Positions 18,820 through 28,503 of a DNA stretch of 64,000 nucleotides are shown in pieces. Location: NCBI RefSeq assembly GCF_002885955.2, contig NZ_POQS01000005.1, forward strand, positions 275,597 through 339,596. Reading direction: 5' to 3'. The position numbers were made by a program, and so were the translations under genes. Position 1 is the stretch's first letter, and each line of letters starts with the position of its first letter. The notes beneath the pieces are model-generated. The model saw only the letters and a program-made list of their open reading frames with translations, was not told where the DNA came from and made no database searches. The DNA comes from Achromobacter pulmonis (GTDB lineage Bacteria > Pseudomonadota > Gammaproteobacteria > Burkholderiales > Burkholderiaceae_B).

Positions 18820-20239
18820 ATTGATAATTCCTAAACTTGGCTTTGGGCAACTCTATCCGGGCGGTCAGGCCGCCGCCATCGCGGGCGAGCATGCGCAACG
18901 AGCCGCCCACGTGCTTGAGCAGGCGCTCGACGATGGCCAGGCCCAGCCCCGCGCCGCTGACGCCGGTGCGCGCCGCTTCGCCGCGCGAGAACGGCCGCAG
19001 CAGGCGGTCGACGTCCTCGGGGGCGATGCCGGGGCCGCGGTCGGACACCTCGATCGCGATCATGGCGCCGTCGGCCTGCAGCGTCATGGTCAGATGGGCC
19101 ATGCCGTCGGGCGAGCGGCCATAGCGGCGGGCGTTCTCGATCAGGTTGCTGACGATGCGCTTGAGGTCCAGCGCCGTGATGCGGGCCCGCAGGCCCGGCT
19201 CCAGCGAGGCGTCCAGTTCGCCGCCCAGCGACGCGGTATGGCTGCGTTCGCGCTCGTAGAGTTCGGCCAGCACGGCGGAAATGTCGGTGGCCAGCTGCGG
19301 CAGCGTGCCGGCCGGGCGCGCGTACTCCATCAGCTGTCCGATACTGTGGTCGATCTGGCCCAGGTCTTCGTCGATGGCCTGGCGGGCGTCCTCGGACACG
19401 CCGCTCAGCTCGATCTCCAGCCGCATGCGCGCCAGCGGCGTGCGCAGGTCGTGCGAAATCCCCGCCAGCATCAGCTCCCGGTCGGCTTCCGCCTGTCTGA
19501 GATCCTTGGCCATGCGGTTGAAGGAAGCGTTCAGGTCGCGGATTTCCAGCGGCCCCTGCTCGGGCAGCGCGGCCGGCGTCTCGCCGCGCGAAAGCACCTG
19601 GGCGGCGCGCGCCAGCCGCGACAGCGGCCGGTTGACGAAGCCCACGCTGACCGCGGCTCCCACCAGAGACAGCAGCAGCGCCGTGGCGCCCCAGCCCAGC
19701 CATTCGATCCCGCCCGTCAGGCCGATCTGCTCGCGCTCGAATACCAGCCAGTACAGGTCTTTCTCTATCTGGAAGCTGACCCAGAAGCCGGGCACCTGGT
19801 TCACGCCCCAGGCGATCTGCGTCTCGGGGCCGAAGCGCGTGCGGATGTGCTGGGCCACGCGCTGCCAGTAGTCGTCGTCGGGCAGGGCTTCGGCGAAGTC
19901 CGTGACCTCGCGCGGATAGACCTGGATGCCTTCGTTGGTGGCCAGGTCCAGCAGCAGCTTGCTGCGCTCGTCGTTATGGGAATAGATCAGCGCGGTGCGC
20001 GTGATATTGACGGCCGTGATCACCCGCTGCGCCATTTGATTGGCGCGCGGTCCCAGCTCCATGCTGAAGAAGACTTGTAGCCACGCGCCCAGGCTGACGA
20101 GCATCAGCGCGGCGAGCAACAGGAACGTGCGGCCGAACAAGCCGAGCCGCAAACGTGAAGTCAGGTTCCTGAAGGTTCTGCGCAAGCGGGGCACGAGGCT
20201 GCGCTCCTGCCCGGGGCGGGCGAGCCGGTCAGCTGCCAC
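18800..20239 (-). CDS. risS: Sensor histidine kinase RisS/EnvZ type
   Basis: A 479-residue inner-membrane sensor kinase partnered with RisA. Two membrane helices (about residues 37-58 and 180-200) flank a periplasmic domain; a HAMP domain follows, then the HisKA box with phospho-acceptor His263 (I-S-H-D-L-R-T-P-L-A). The ATPase domain has N-L-I-E-N-A-R-R-Y and D-R-G-P-G-I and the G2 box G-A-G-L-G-L-A-I-V. The GTG at 20239 overlaps the risA stop by 11 bases; another GTG 15 codons downstream is possible. The gene is intact here, unlike the truncated risS known from B. pertussis. Confidence 0.9.
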   Translation of the reverse strand: MAADRLARPGQERSLVPRLRRTFRNLTSRLRLGLFGRTFLLLAALMLVSLGAWLQVFFSMELGPRANQMAQRVITAVNITRTALIYSHNDERSKLLLDLATNEGIQVYPREVTDFAEALPDDDYWQRVAQHIRTRFGPETQIAWGVNQVPGFWVSFQIEKDLYWLVFEREQIGLTGGIEWLGWGATALLLSLVGAAVSVGFVNRPLSRLARAAQVLSRGETPAALPEQGPLEIRDLNASFNRMAKDLRQAEADRELMLAGISHDLRTPLARMRLEIELSGVSEDARQAIDEDLGQIDHSIGQLMEYARPAGTLPQLATDISAVLAELYERERSHTASLGGELDASLEPGLRARITALDLKRIVSNLIENARRYGRSPDGMAHLTMTLQADGAMIAIEVSDRGPGIAPEDVDRLLRPFSRGEAARTGVSGAGLGLAIVERLLKHVGGSLRMLARDGGGLTARIELPKAKFRNYQLDNDNP

Positions 20240-20963
20240 CGTCCGGCACGAACACGTATCCCAGGCCCCAGACGGTCTGGATGAATACGGGCTTGGACGG
20301 ATTCGGTTCGATCAGCTTGCGCAGGCGCGAGATCTGGACGTCGAGGCTGCGGTCGAAGGCCTCGTATTCGCGGCCGCGGGCCAGCTCCATGAGCTTGTCG
20401 CGCGACAGCGGGATCTTCGGGTGGCGCGCAAACACCTTGAGCACCGAGAATTCGCCCGTGGTGATGGGGACTTGTTCGCCGTTGCGCGTGAGCGTGCGGG
20501 TCGACAGGTTCAGCACATAGGGGCCGAACGCGATGGATTCGTTCTCCTGGCTGGGGGCGCCGGGGTGTTCCTCGGTGCCGCGGCGGCGCAGGATCGCATT
20601 GATCCGCGCGAGCAGTTCCCGGGGGTTGAACGGCTTGGACAGGTAATCGTCCGCGCCCATCTCCAGGCCGACGATGCGGTCGATCTCTTCCGCCTTGGCC
20701 GTCAGCATGATGATGGGGGTATTGTCATGGCCACCGCGCAGCCGGCGGCAGATGGACAGGCCATCCTCACCGGGCAGCATCAGGTCCAGCACGAGCAGGT
20801 CGAAATGCTCGCGTTGCCAGAGCTTGCCCATCTCTTTCGCGTCTTCGGCAACGAAAACGTTGAATCCCTGCTCGGACAAATACCGGCGCAGCAGATCGCG
20901 CAAGCGCGGATCATCGTCGACGACGAGGATTTTTCGGGTGGGGGTGGTGTTTTGCGTATTCAT
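20229..20963 (-). CDS. risA: Response regulator RisA/OmpR type
   Basis: A 244-residue OmpR-family transcription factor. The receiver domain has the acidic D-D-D-P cluster (residues 16-19), phospho-acceptor Asp60 in L-V-L-D-L-M-L-P, the T-A-K segment near 94 and K-P-F-N near 116. The winged-helix DNA-binding domain occupies the C-terminal ~100 residues, with S-L-D-V-Q-I-S-R-L-R-K-L and the wing T-V-W-G-L-G-Y. It is transcribed ahead of risS with overlapping ends. In Bordetella RisA controls intracellular survival and avirulent-phase genes; the name is by resemblance and gene pairing. Confidence 0.9.
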   Translation of the reverse strand: MNTQNTTPTRKILVVDDDPRLRDLLRRYLSEQGFNVFVAEDAKEMGKLWQREHFDLLVLDLMLPGEDGLSICRRLRGGHDNTPIIMLTAKAEEIDRIVGLEMGADDYLSKPFNPRELLARINAILRRRGTEEHPGAPSQENESIAFGPYVLNLSTRTLTRNGEQVPITTGEFSVLKVFARHPKIPLSRDKLMELARGREYEAFDRSLDVQISRLRKLIEPNPSKPVFIQTVWGLGYVFVPDGGS

Positions 20964-21094
20964 GGCCGGAAATGTAACAGTGGCAAGAACCAGCGGCTAG
21001 TGGGCGTTCACAAGATATTACACATTGCGATCCATGGTTGAAATCCCCCTAATAACCGGGGGCGGAGCCGCCGTATTTCGTACAATCTGCATCT

Positions 21095-22345
21095 ATGGAA
21101 CTAAACCTGCTGGCCCTGGAAACCTCTTCGTCCCGCTGCGGCGTGGCCCTCTTGCGCGCGGCCGACGGCCGGGTGGAGGTCAGCGTCAGGGAGCACGAGG
21201 GCTCCCAGGAGCACGCGGAACGGCTTTTGCCCATGGCCAGCGAGCTGCTCGCGGCCAGCGGGCTGGCCCCGGACGCCCTGCATGCGGTGGCCTTCGGCCA
21301 GGGGCCGGGCGGCTTCACGGGGCTGCGCGTGGCCTGCGGCGTGGCCCAGGGCATGGGGCTGGGGCTGGGCATTCCGGTGTTACCCATTGTCTCTCATATG
21401 GCGGTCGCCGCCCAGGTGGACGCGACCCCCGCCGACGCCATCGTGGTGGCGCTGGACGCCCGCATGAATGAAGTCTATCTGGCCGTGTACCGGCTGGACG
21501 GGGCGGACGGCGAAGCTGGCTGGGATACCCTGCAGGCGCCGCTGCTGATCGCGGCGGCCGAGGTCGCGCCCTGGACCGAACATCATCTGCCCGGCTGGTC
21601 GGCGCGCGCGGGCCGCCCGCTGAACGCGGTGCTGGCCGGCGACGCCTGGGACGCCTACGCGGCCGACATGGCGGCGCCCGCGGACTGGCGCCGCGCCGCC
21701 GGCGCGCAGCGGCCCGAGGCGGCCAGCGTGGCGCGCCTGGCGCGCCAGGGCTGGCTGCGCGGCGAGGCCGTGGCCCCGGAACTGGCCGCGCCGCTCTACG
21801 TGCGCGACAAGGTGGCTTTCACCACCGCCGAACGCCTGCGCGGCGAGGGCGGCAATCCCAAGGCCCGGCCCGCGCTGGCGCCCGGGGTGCCGCAGCCCAT
21901 GACCGACGCCGACCTGGACGAGGTGGTGGCGCTGGAGGCGCACGTGCAGGCCTTTCCCTGGACCCGCGGCAATTTCGCCGACGCGCTGGCGGCCGGCTAC
22001 GGCGCCTGGGTGCTGCGCCGCGAAGGCCGGCTGGCGGGCTTCTGCATCGTCATGCACGCGCCCGACGTGGCGCATCTGCTGGTGATCGCGGTGGACAAGG
22101 CGCTGCACCGCCAGGGCCTGGGCGGCCTGCTGCTGGACTGGTGCGAGCAGCAGGCGCGCGAACACGGACTCGAAGGCGTGCTGCTGGAAGTGCGCCCCTC
22201 CAATGCATCGGCCGTTTCTTTCTACAAGCGCCACGGCTACCTGCAGATCGGCGTGCGCCGCGGCTACTATCCGGCCGAGAAGGGCGGACGCGAAGACGCC
22301 CTGGTCATGCAGAAGCGTATTGCGGCGGCGGGAGCGGCCGCATGA
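21095..22345 (+). CDS. tsaB-rimI: TsaB-RimI fusion protein
   Basis: One 416-residue frame joins two usually separate proteins. Residues 1-230 are TsaB, the ASKHA-fold dimerisation subunit of the t6A37 tRNA threonylcarbamoyltransferase complex (L-A-L-E-T-S-S-S-R-C-G-V start and G-Q-G-P-G-G-F-T-G-L-R near 69-79). Residues 269-412 are RimI, the GNAT acetyltransferase that modifies the N terminus of ribosomal protein S18 (H-R-Q-G-L-G-G-L-L-L acetyl-CoA loop, F-Y-K-R-H-G-Y near 380). They are linked by a Gly/Pro-rich stretch. An internal ATG at 21899 would give a 148-residue stand-alone RimI, exactly the usual length. No ribosome-binding site is apparent before 21095. Confidence 0.92.
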   Translation: MELNLLALETSSSRCGVALLRAADGRVEVSVREHEGSQEHAERLLPMASELLAASGLAPDALHAVAFGQGPGGFTGLRVACGVAQGMGLGLGIPVLPIVSHMAVAAQVDATPADAIVVALDARMNEVYLAVYRLDGADGEAGWDTLQAPLLIAAAEVAPWTEHHLPGWSARAGRPLNAVLAGDAWDAYAADMAAPADWRRAAGAQRPEAASVARLARQGWLRGEAVAPELAAPLYVRDKVAFTTAERLRGEGGNPKARPALAPGVPQPMTDADLDEVVALEAHVQAFPWTRGNFADALAAGYGAWVLRREGRLAGFCIVMHAPDVAHLLVIAVDKALHRQGLGGLLLDWCEQQAREHGLEGVLLEVRPSNASAVSFYKRHGYLQIGVRRGYYPAEKGGREDALVMQKRIAAAGAAA

Positions 22346-23262
22346 TGCCGCCCGTCGCGCCCCGGCCGCCCAGCGTCAATCCGCTGCAGCGCTTCTGGCT
22401 GCGCGAGATCGGCATGGAACGTTTGTGGCTGCGCCCGGCGCCGGCCGCCGAGCGGCCCGCGCCCCAGCCCCAAGTCCCTGTTTCCAAACCGGTTTTGCCG
22501 GCCGAAGCGCCCGCCGCGCCCGCAAGCGCGCCGGCGCCGGCCCGCCCGGCCGCGGCCGAACCCGCAGCGCCGCCCGCGACCGGGCGTCCGGGCATTCCGG
22601 CTTCCATCCTGAACCGCAGCGGCCCGCCGCCGCGCCCGGCGCCCAAGGTGGCCGAGGAAGCGCCGCCGCCCGCGCCGATTCCGGTGGCCGAGGCCGTCCG
22701 CAACGCCAGCCTGGACGAAATGCGCGAACAGGTCGTGGCCTGCGAGGCCTGCGGCCTGTGCAAGGGGCGCCGCAACGCGGTGTTCGGCCACGGCGGCCAG
22801 CCCACGCGCTGGCTGGTGGTGGGCGAGGCGCCGGGCGAGCAGGAAGACCGGCAGGGGCAGCCCTTCGTGGGCCGCTCGGGCCAGCTGCTCGACGCCATGC
22901 TGTCGGCCGTGTCCATGAGCCGCGAGCGCGACGTCTTCATCACGAACGTGATCAAGTGCCGCCCGCCCGGCAACCGCAATCCCAAGCCCGAGGAAATCGC
23001 CGCCTGCAGCCCGTACCTGATGCGGCAGATCGCGCTGCTCAAGCCGCAGCGCATCCTGGTGCTGGGCCGTTTCGCGGCCCAGACGCTGCTGGGCACGGAC
23101 GCCACCATCGGCAGCCTGCGCGGCCGCATCCATCAACTGAAGACCGAGGACGGCCAGCAGATCCCGGTCGTGGTCAGCTACCACCCGGCCTATCTGCTGC
23201 GCAGCCCCGCCGAGAAGGCGCGCGCCTGGCAGGACCTGAAGCTGGCGGCCCGCATGGACTGA
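22342..23262 (+). CDS. Family 4 uracil-DNA glycosylase
   Basis: A 306-residue DNA repair enzyme that excises uracil. The first ~120 residues are a low-complexity Pro/Ala-rich extension; the catalytic domain has C-E-A-C-G-L-C (residues 134-140), G-E-A-P-G-E-Q-E-D (161-169) that activates the water, a second cysteine region (I-K-C-R-P-P-G-N-R-N-P), and the late S-Y-H-P-A-Y-L motif. The cysteines fit the [4Fe-4S] cluster of family 4 UDG. It overlaps the tsaB-rimI stop by four bases (ATGA), so the two are translationally coupled. This is not the family 1 Ung enzyme. Confidence 0.92.
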   Translation: MMPPVAPRPPSVNPLQRFWLREIGMERLWLRPAPAAERPAPQPQVPVSKPVLPAEAPAAPASAPAPARPAAAEPAAPPATGRPGIPASILNRSGPPPRPAPKVAEEAPPPAPIPVAEAVRNASLDEMREQVVACEACGLCKGRRNAVFGHGGQPTRWLVVGEAPGEQEDRQGQPFVGRSGQLLDAMLSAVSMSRERDVFITNVIKCRPPGNRNPKPEEIAACSPYLMRQIALLKPQRILVLGRFAAQTLLGTDATIGSLRGRIHQLKTEDGQQIPVVVSYHPAYLLRSPAEKARAWQDLKLAARMD

Positions 23263-23282
23263 GGCCGCCGGCCGCGCAGACA

Positions 23283-23310
23283 AAAAAACCGGGCGCCAGC
23301 CCGGTTTTTC
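23283..23310 (+). terminator. Bidirectional rho-independent terminator
   Basis: The stem ACCGGGC / GCCCGGT with loop GCCA is flanked by seven A on the left and five T on the right, so it can end both the rightward glycosylase transcript and the leftward lplT transcript. Confidence 0.92.
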
Positions 23311-23326
23311 TTTGCAGCGTCCGTAT

Positions 23327-24640
23327 TCAGTGCGAGGAATCCAGCGCGCGGCCGTGGCCTTCCTGGCCGATCTGCTCATGCAGTTCGGGGTTGGCCTGCA
23401 GATTGCGCTTGCTCCAGCGCATGAACACCACCATCAGCACGGTGACCACGGTGCCGAAGATCACGATGATCAGGTTGATCGGCAGTTGCAGCCACAGCAG
23501 CAGGGTGTACATCGCCACCATGAGCAGGATGTTGAGCTGTTCGTTGAAATTCTGCACGGCGATCGAATGGCCGGCCGACAGCAGCACGTGGCCGCGGTGC
23601 TGCAGCAGCGCGTTCATGGGCACCACGAAGAAGCCGGCCAGCCCGCCGGTGATCAGCAGCAGCAGGTAGACGCTCCAGGGCGAATACACCAGCGGCATCA
23701 GCAGCACCACCAGGCCCATGGCGGCGCCGACGGGCAGCACGGCCAGCGCGCGGCGCAGCGGGATGCGGCCGGCCAGGATGGAGCCGACCACCGTGCCCAG
23801 GGCGGCCACGCCCATCAGCATCGAGGCCTTGTCCAGCTGGTATCCGAGGTGGCTGCGGCCCCATTCGATGACGATGAGCTGCAGCGTGGCGCCGGCGCCC
23901 CAGAACAGGGTCGTGACCGCCAGCGAGATCTGGCCCAGCTTGTCCTTCCACAGCACACAGACATAGCCCCAGAAGGTGCGGACCAGGCGGACCGGGTTCT
24001 TCTGCTGCGGCGGGTAGCGCACGTGGGTGTGCGGAATCATCAGGTTGCACAGCGCCGCCAGCAGATACACGAAGGCGATGACCAGGATCGCGGCCTCGGC
24101 CGGGGTGTGGACCAGGCTGCCGATGAACGAGTGGCTGAGCAGGGCGGCCGAGACGGAAGACGAAATCAGCAGGCCGCCCAGCACGGTGCCCAGGATGATG
24201 GAGAAGACCGTCAGGCCCTCGATCCAGCTATTGCCCTTGACCAGCATGGCCGGGGGCAGCATTTCGGTCACGATGCCGTACTTGGCCGGGGAATAGGCCG
24301 CCGCGCCGATGCCCACGATGCCGTAGGCGACACAGACGAGATAGGTCTGGTAGTGGGGCGGAATGCCGATATTGGCGTAGGAGAACATCAGCAGGCAGCC
24401 GCCCACCTTCAGCGCATTGGTGGAGAACATCACGCGGCCCTTGGGGAAGGAATCCGCCAGCGCCCCGACGAAGGCGGCCAGCACCACATACGCCAGCGCG
24501 AACGACCATTTCATCATGGGGGCCAGCCAGTCGGGCCCGTGCAGCTCCTGTATCAAGGCGATGGCTGCGATGAACAGCGCATTGTCCGCCAATGATGAGA
24601 AGGCCTGCGCGGCCATGACCAGATAGAAACCACGTTTCAA
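23327..24640 (-). CDS. lplT: Lysophospholipid transporter LplT
   Basis: A 437-residue, about 12-helix MFS-family flippase that moves lysophospholipids across the inner membrane for re-acylation. The N terminus K-R-G-F-Y-L-V-M-A-A-Q-A-F-S-S-L-A-D-N-A is characteristic, with further blocks A-L-A-D-S-F-P-K-G-R-V-M and N-A-L-L-Q-H-R-G. I chose TTG at 24640 as start, with GGGGAC upstream, because the family signature begins at the next codon; the frame stays open to 24745 with non-homologous-looking residues. No acyltransferase (aas) gene is adjacent. Confidence 0.88.
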   Translation of the reverse strand: MKRGFYLVMAAQAFSSLADNALFIAAIALIQELHGPDWLAPMMKWSFALAYVVLAAFVGALADSFPKGRVMFSTNALKVGGCLLMFSYANIGIPPHYQTYLVCVAYGIVGIGAAAYSPAKYGIVTEMLPPAMLVKGNSWIEGLTVFSIILGTVLGGLLISSSVSAALLSHSFIGSLVHTPAEAAILVIAFVYLLAALCNLMIPHTHVRYPPQQKNPVRLVRTFWGYVCVLWKDKLGQISLAVTTLFWGAGATLQLIVIEWGRSHLGYQLDKASMLMGVAALGTVVGSILAGRIPLRRALAVLPVGAAMGLVVLLMPLVYSPWSVYLLLLITGGLAGFFVVPMNALLQHRGHVLLSAGHSIAVQNFNEQLNILLMVAMYTLLLWLQLPINLIIVIFGTVVTVLMVVFMRWSKRNLQANPELHEQIGQEGHGRALDSSH

Positions 24641-24923
24641 GAATGTCCCCGTGCTTGGGCCGGAGTCCGGCCGGTCCGCGTGAAAATTTTGTGTGTCGTG
24701 CCAAAAAGTGTCAGGGAGTATAGCCGGACGCCAGGCGGCGGCCATTGCGCGTTTGCCCGCGTGTTGACCGTTGCTAACGTTCTGGCCGGGGGCGCCTGCG
24801 GTATCATACGGACCATATGAGAGCCGGCCCTGAATGGGCCGGTTTGCAATCTGCGCGGCAGGTCCAGGTCCCCAGGTCCATTAACGCCTTTGGTTCAACC
24901 CCTCCGTCGTCACCCATCGTACT

Positions 24924-27900
24924 GTGCGTCTTACTCAGCTCAAACTCGCCGGCTTCAAGTCTTTCGTCGATCCCACCGTGATTCCCGTGCCCAGCCAGCT
25001 GGTGGGCGTGGTGGGTCCCAATGGCTGCGGCAAGTCGAACATCATCGACGCCGTGCGCTGGGTGCTGGGCGAGGCCAAGGCCTCGGAGCTGCGCGGCGAG
25101 TCCATGCAGGACGTCATCTTCAACGGCTCGGGCAACCGCAAGCCGGCCGCCCGGGCCTCGGTGGAAATGGTGTTCGACAACAGCGAAGGGCGCGCCGCCG
25201 GCCAATGGAGCAGCTACGCCGAAATCGCCGTGCGCCGCGTCCTGACCCGCGACGGCACCAGCAGCTACTTCGTCAATAACCAACAGGTCCGCCGCCGCGA
25301 CATCCATGACATCTTCCTGGGCACGGGCCTGGGCGCCCGCGGCTACGCCATCATCGGCCAGGGCATGATCAACCGCCTGATCGAGGCGCGCCCCGAAGAA
25401 CTGCGGGTGTTCCTCGAAGAGGCGGCCGGCGTGTCGCGCTACAAGGAACGCCGCCGCGAGACCGAGAACCGCCTGTCCGACACCCGCGAGAACCTGACCC
25501 GGGTCGAGGACATCCTGCGCGAACTCAACAGCCAGCTCGAAAAGCTGGAGGCGCAGGCCGAAGTGGCCACGCGCTACCGCGAGCTGCAGGCCGACGGCGA
25601 AAAGAAGCAGCACGCGCTATGGCTCCTGAAGGAAACCGGGGCGCGCGAAGAGCGCGCCCGGAAGGCCCAGGAAATGGCGCAGGCCCAGAACGAACTGGAA
25701 GCCGCCATCGCCGGCCTGCGGGCGGGCGAGGCGGCGCTGGAGTCGCGGCGCCAGGCCCATTACGCGGCCAGCGACGCGGTCCACACGGCCCAGGGCGCGC
25801 TGTACGAAGCCAATGCCCAGGTCAGCCGCCTGGAGGCCGAGATCCGCCACGTGGTGGATTCGCGCAACCGCCTGCAGGCGCGCCGCGAGCAGCTGCAGCA
25901 GCAGATCGGCGAATGGACCGCCCAGCGCGAACACTGCACCGAGCAGATCGCCCAGGCCGAGGACGACCTGGCGACCGGCGCGGCCCGCACCGAAGAGGCG
26001 CGCGCCAAGGCCGAGGACGCCCAGGCCGCGCTGCCGGCCATCGAACAGCGCGTGCGCGAAGCCGCCTCCGGACGCGACGAGATGCGCGCCGCGCTGGCCC
26101 GGGTCGAGCAGAACCTGGCCCTGGTCGCCCAGACCCAGCGCGACGCCGACCGCCAGATGCAGTCCCTGGAGCAGCGCCGCGAACGCCTGCAGCAGGAACT
26201 GCGCGAACTGCACAGCCCCGACCCCGTGCGCCTCGAACAGCTGGCCGGCGACCGCCTGGCCGGCGAGGACCAGCTCGAGGAAGCCCAGCAGGAACTGGCC
26301 GCCCTGGAAGGTCGGGTGCCGGAAGCCGACGCCGAGCGCAGCCGCGCCCAGGCCGCCGCCCAGACCGAGGCGCAGAACCTGGCGCGCCTGGAGGCCCGCC
26401 TGTCGGCGCTGGTCAAGCTGCAGGAAGACGTGCAGAAGCAGGGGGCGCTGGAGCCCTGGCTGGCCAAGCACGAACTGGCCGGCCTGGCGCGCCTGTGGCA
26501 GAAGCTGCACGTCGAGCCGGGTTGGGAAACCGCCCTGGAGGCCGCCCTGCGCGAACGCATGGCCTCCATGGAAGTGCGCAGCCTGGACTGGGCCCGCGCC
26601 TTCGCCGAGGACGCGCCGCCGGCGCGCCTGGCGTTCTATCAATTGCCCGTGGCCGCGCCCACGCCGCCGGCCCCGGCCGGGCTGACCCCGCTGGCCAGCC
26701 TGCTGCGCATCACCGATCCCGACCTGCGCACGCTGCTCAACGAGTGGCTGGGCGGCGTTTACACGGCCCCCGACCTGACTCAGGCCCTGGCCATGCGCGC
26801 CAGCCTGCCGGCCGGCAGCGCCTGCGTGGTCAAGGCCGGCCACCTGGTCGACGCGCACAGCGTGCGCTTCTACGCGCCGGACTCCGAGCAGGCCGGCCTG
26901 CTGGCCCGCCAGCAGGAAATCGAAAACCTGCAGCGCGAGATCAAGGCCCAGCAGCTCATCGCCGACCAGGCGCGCGCCGCGGTGGCCCGCGCCGAGGCCG
27001 GCTGGCAGCAGGTGTCGCAGGCCATCGCGCCGGCGCGCCAGCGGGTCGCCGAGGTCACCCGCCGGGTCCATGACATCCAGCTCGAACATTCGCGCCTGCA
27101 GCAGCAGGCCGAACAGTCGGGCGAGCGCGCCTCGCGCCTGCGCCAGGACCTGGAGGAAATCAAGGTCCAGGAAGAAGACCTGCGCGCCACCCGCGAAGAG
27201 GCCGAAGCGCGCTTCGAGACGCTGGACGAGGAACTGGCCGAGCACCAATCCCGCTTCGCCGACGCCGAAATGGACGGCGAGACCCTGGCCGCCCAGGCCG
27301 AGGCCGCCCGCAACGCCCTGCGCGAGCTGGAACGCGCCGCCCAGGAAGCCGAATTCGCCGAACGCAGCATCCAGGTCCGCATCACCGAGCTGCAGCGCAA
27401 CCAGCAGCTGGCCGCCGACCAGAGCCAGCGCGCCAGCGTCGAACTGGAACAATTGCAGGACGACCTGGCCGAACTGGACGCCTCGGCGTCCCAGGCCGGC
27501 CTGCAGGACGCCCTGGAAGTGCGCGCCGAGCGCGAGGAAGCGCTGTCGCGCGCGCGCCAGGAGCTCGAAAACCTCGCGGCCCTGCTGCGCGGCGCCGACG
27601 AAGAGCGCATGCAGCAGGAGCAGACCCTGGAACCGCGGCGCGCCCGCATCATGGAATTGCAGCTGCAGGAACAGGCCGCCCGCCTGGCCGAAGAACAGTT
27701 CACCGAGCAGCTCAACGCGCGCGAAGTCGACCGCGAGGCCCTGGCCCAGGAACTGGCCAACCAGCCCGACGAATGGCGCCGCGCCAGCTGGCTGCAGTCG
27801 GAAGTCGGCCGCATCTCGCGCCAGATCGAGTCGCTGGGCTCGGTCAACCTGGCCGCGCTGGACGAACTCAACACCTCGCGCGAGCGCAAGGGCTTCCTGG

Positions 27901-28457
27901 ATTCGCAGCACCAGGACCTGATGACCGCCATCGAGACCCTCGAGGACGCCATCCGCAAGATCGACCGCGAGACCCGCGAGCTGCTGCAGGAAACCTTCAA
28001 CGTCGTCAACGGCCACTTCGGCGAGCTCTTCCCCAAGCTGTTCGGCGGCGGCGAGGCCAGGCTGACCATGACGGGCGAGGAAATCCTCGACGCCGGCGTG
28101 CAGGTCATGGCCCAGCCTCCGGGCAAGCGCAACAGCACCATCCACCTGCTGTCCGGCGGTGAAAAGGCCCTGACCGCGACCGCCCTGGTGTTCGCGCTGT
28201 TCAAGCTCAACCCCGCGCCGTTCTGCCTGCTGGACGAGGTGGACGCGCCGCTGGACGACGCCAACACGGAGCGCTACGCGAACCTGGTCGCCAACATGAG
28301 CGAGCAGACCCAGTTCCTGTTCATCTCGCACAACAAGATTGCGATGCAGATGGCCAAGCAACTGATCGGTGTAACCATGCAAGAGCAGGGGGTTTCGCGT
28401 ATCGTTGCGGTAGATATAGATTCGGCCGTCCAGATGATGGCCTCCGAAGCGGCATAA
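24924..28457 (+). CDS. smc: Chromosome segregation protein SMC
   Basis: A 1177-residue SMC ATPase that organises and separates sister chromosomes. The N-terminal Walker A is G-P-N-G-C-G-K-S-N (about 31-39), followed by a long coiled coil (about 170-500), a hinge near 510-650, a second coiled coil, and the C-terminal head with L-S-G-G-E-K-A-L (about 1074-1081) and Walker B C-L-L-D-E-V-D-A-P-L-D (about 1100-1110). The start is GTG at 24924, directly before R-L-T-Q-L-K-L-A-G-F-K-S-F. The adjacent zipA and ligA genes match many Burkholderiales. No scpA/scpB genes are nearby. Confidence 0.96.
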   Translation: MRLTQLKLAGFKSFVDPTVIPVPSQLVGVVGPNGCGKSNIIDAVRWVLGEAKASELRGESMQDVIFNGSGNRKPAARASVEMVFDNSEGRAAGQWSSYAEIAVRRVLTRDGTSSYFVNNQQVRRRDIHDIFLGTGLGARGYAIIGQGMINRLIEARPEELRVFLEEAAGVSRYKERRRETENRLSDTRENLTRVEDILRELNSQLEKLEAQAEVATRYRELQADGEKKQHALWLLKETGAREERARKAQEMAQAQNELEAAIAGLRAGEAALESRRQAHYAASDAVHTAQGALYEANAQVSRLEAEIRHVVDSRNRLQARREQLQQQIGEWTAQREHCTEQIAQAEDDLATGAARTEEARAKAEDAQAALPAIEQRVREAASGRDEMRAALARVEQNLALVAQTQRDADRQMQSLEQRRERLQQELRELHSPDPVRLEQLAGDRLAGEDQLEEAQQELAALEGRVPEADAERSRAQAAAQTEAQNLARLEARLSALVKLQEDVQKQGALEPWLAKHELAGLARLWQKLHVEPGWETALEAALRERMASMEVRSLDWARAFAEDAPPARLAFYQLPVAAPTPPAPAGLTPLASLLRITDPDLRTLLNEWLGGVYTAPDLTQALAMRASLPAGSACVVKAGHLVDAHSVRFYAPDSEQAGLLARQQEIENLQREIKAQQLIADQARAAVARAEAGWQQVSQAIAPARQRVAEVTRRVHDIQLEHSRLQQQAEQSGERASRLRQDLEEIKVQEEDLRATREEAEARFETLDEELAEHQSRFADAEMDGETLAAQAEAARNALRELERAAQEAEFAERSIQVRITELQRNQQLAADQSQRASVELEQLQDDLAELDASASQAGLQDALEVRAEREEALSRARQELENLAALLRGADEERMQQEQTLEPRRARIMELQLQEQAARLAEEQFTEQLNAREVDREALAQELANQPDEWRRASWLQSEVGRISRQIESLGSVNLAALDELNTSRERKGFLDSQHQDLMTAIETLEDAIRKIDRETRELLQETFNVVNGHFGELFPKLFGGGEARLTMTGEEILDAGVQVMAQPPGKRNSTIHLLSGGEKALTATALVFALFKLNPAPFCLLDEVDAPLDDANTERYANLVANMSEQTQFLFISHNKIAMQMAKQLIGVTMQEQGVSRIVAVDIDSAVQMMASEAA

Positions 28458-28503
28458 ACCAATACTAAGAAGGGCGCCGGGCGTTTCGGCGCGGGATTGA
28501 TAC

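Noticed and set aside
18780..18830. OxyR site before ahpC
   Set aside because: Tetramers at 11-base spacing recall the ATAG-N7-CTAT pattern, but only one or two match. This is too weak to annotate as a site.
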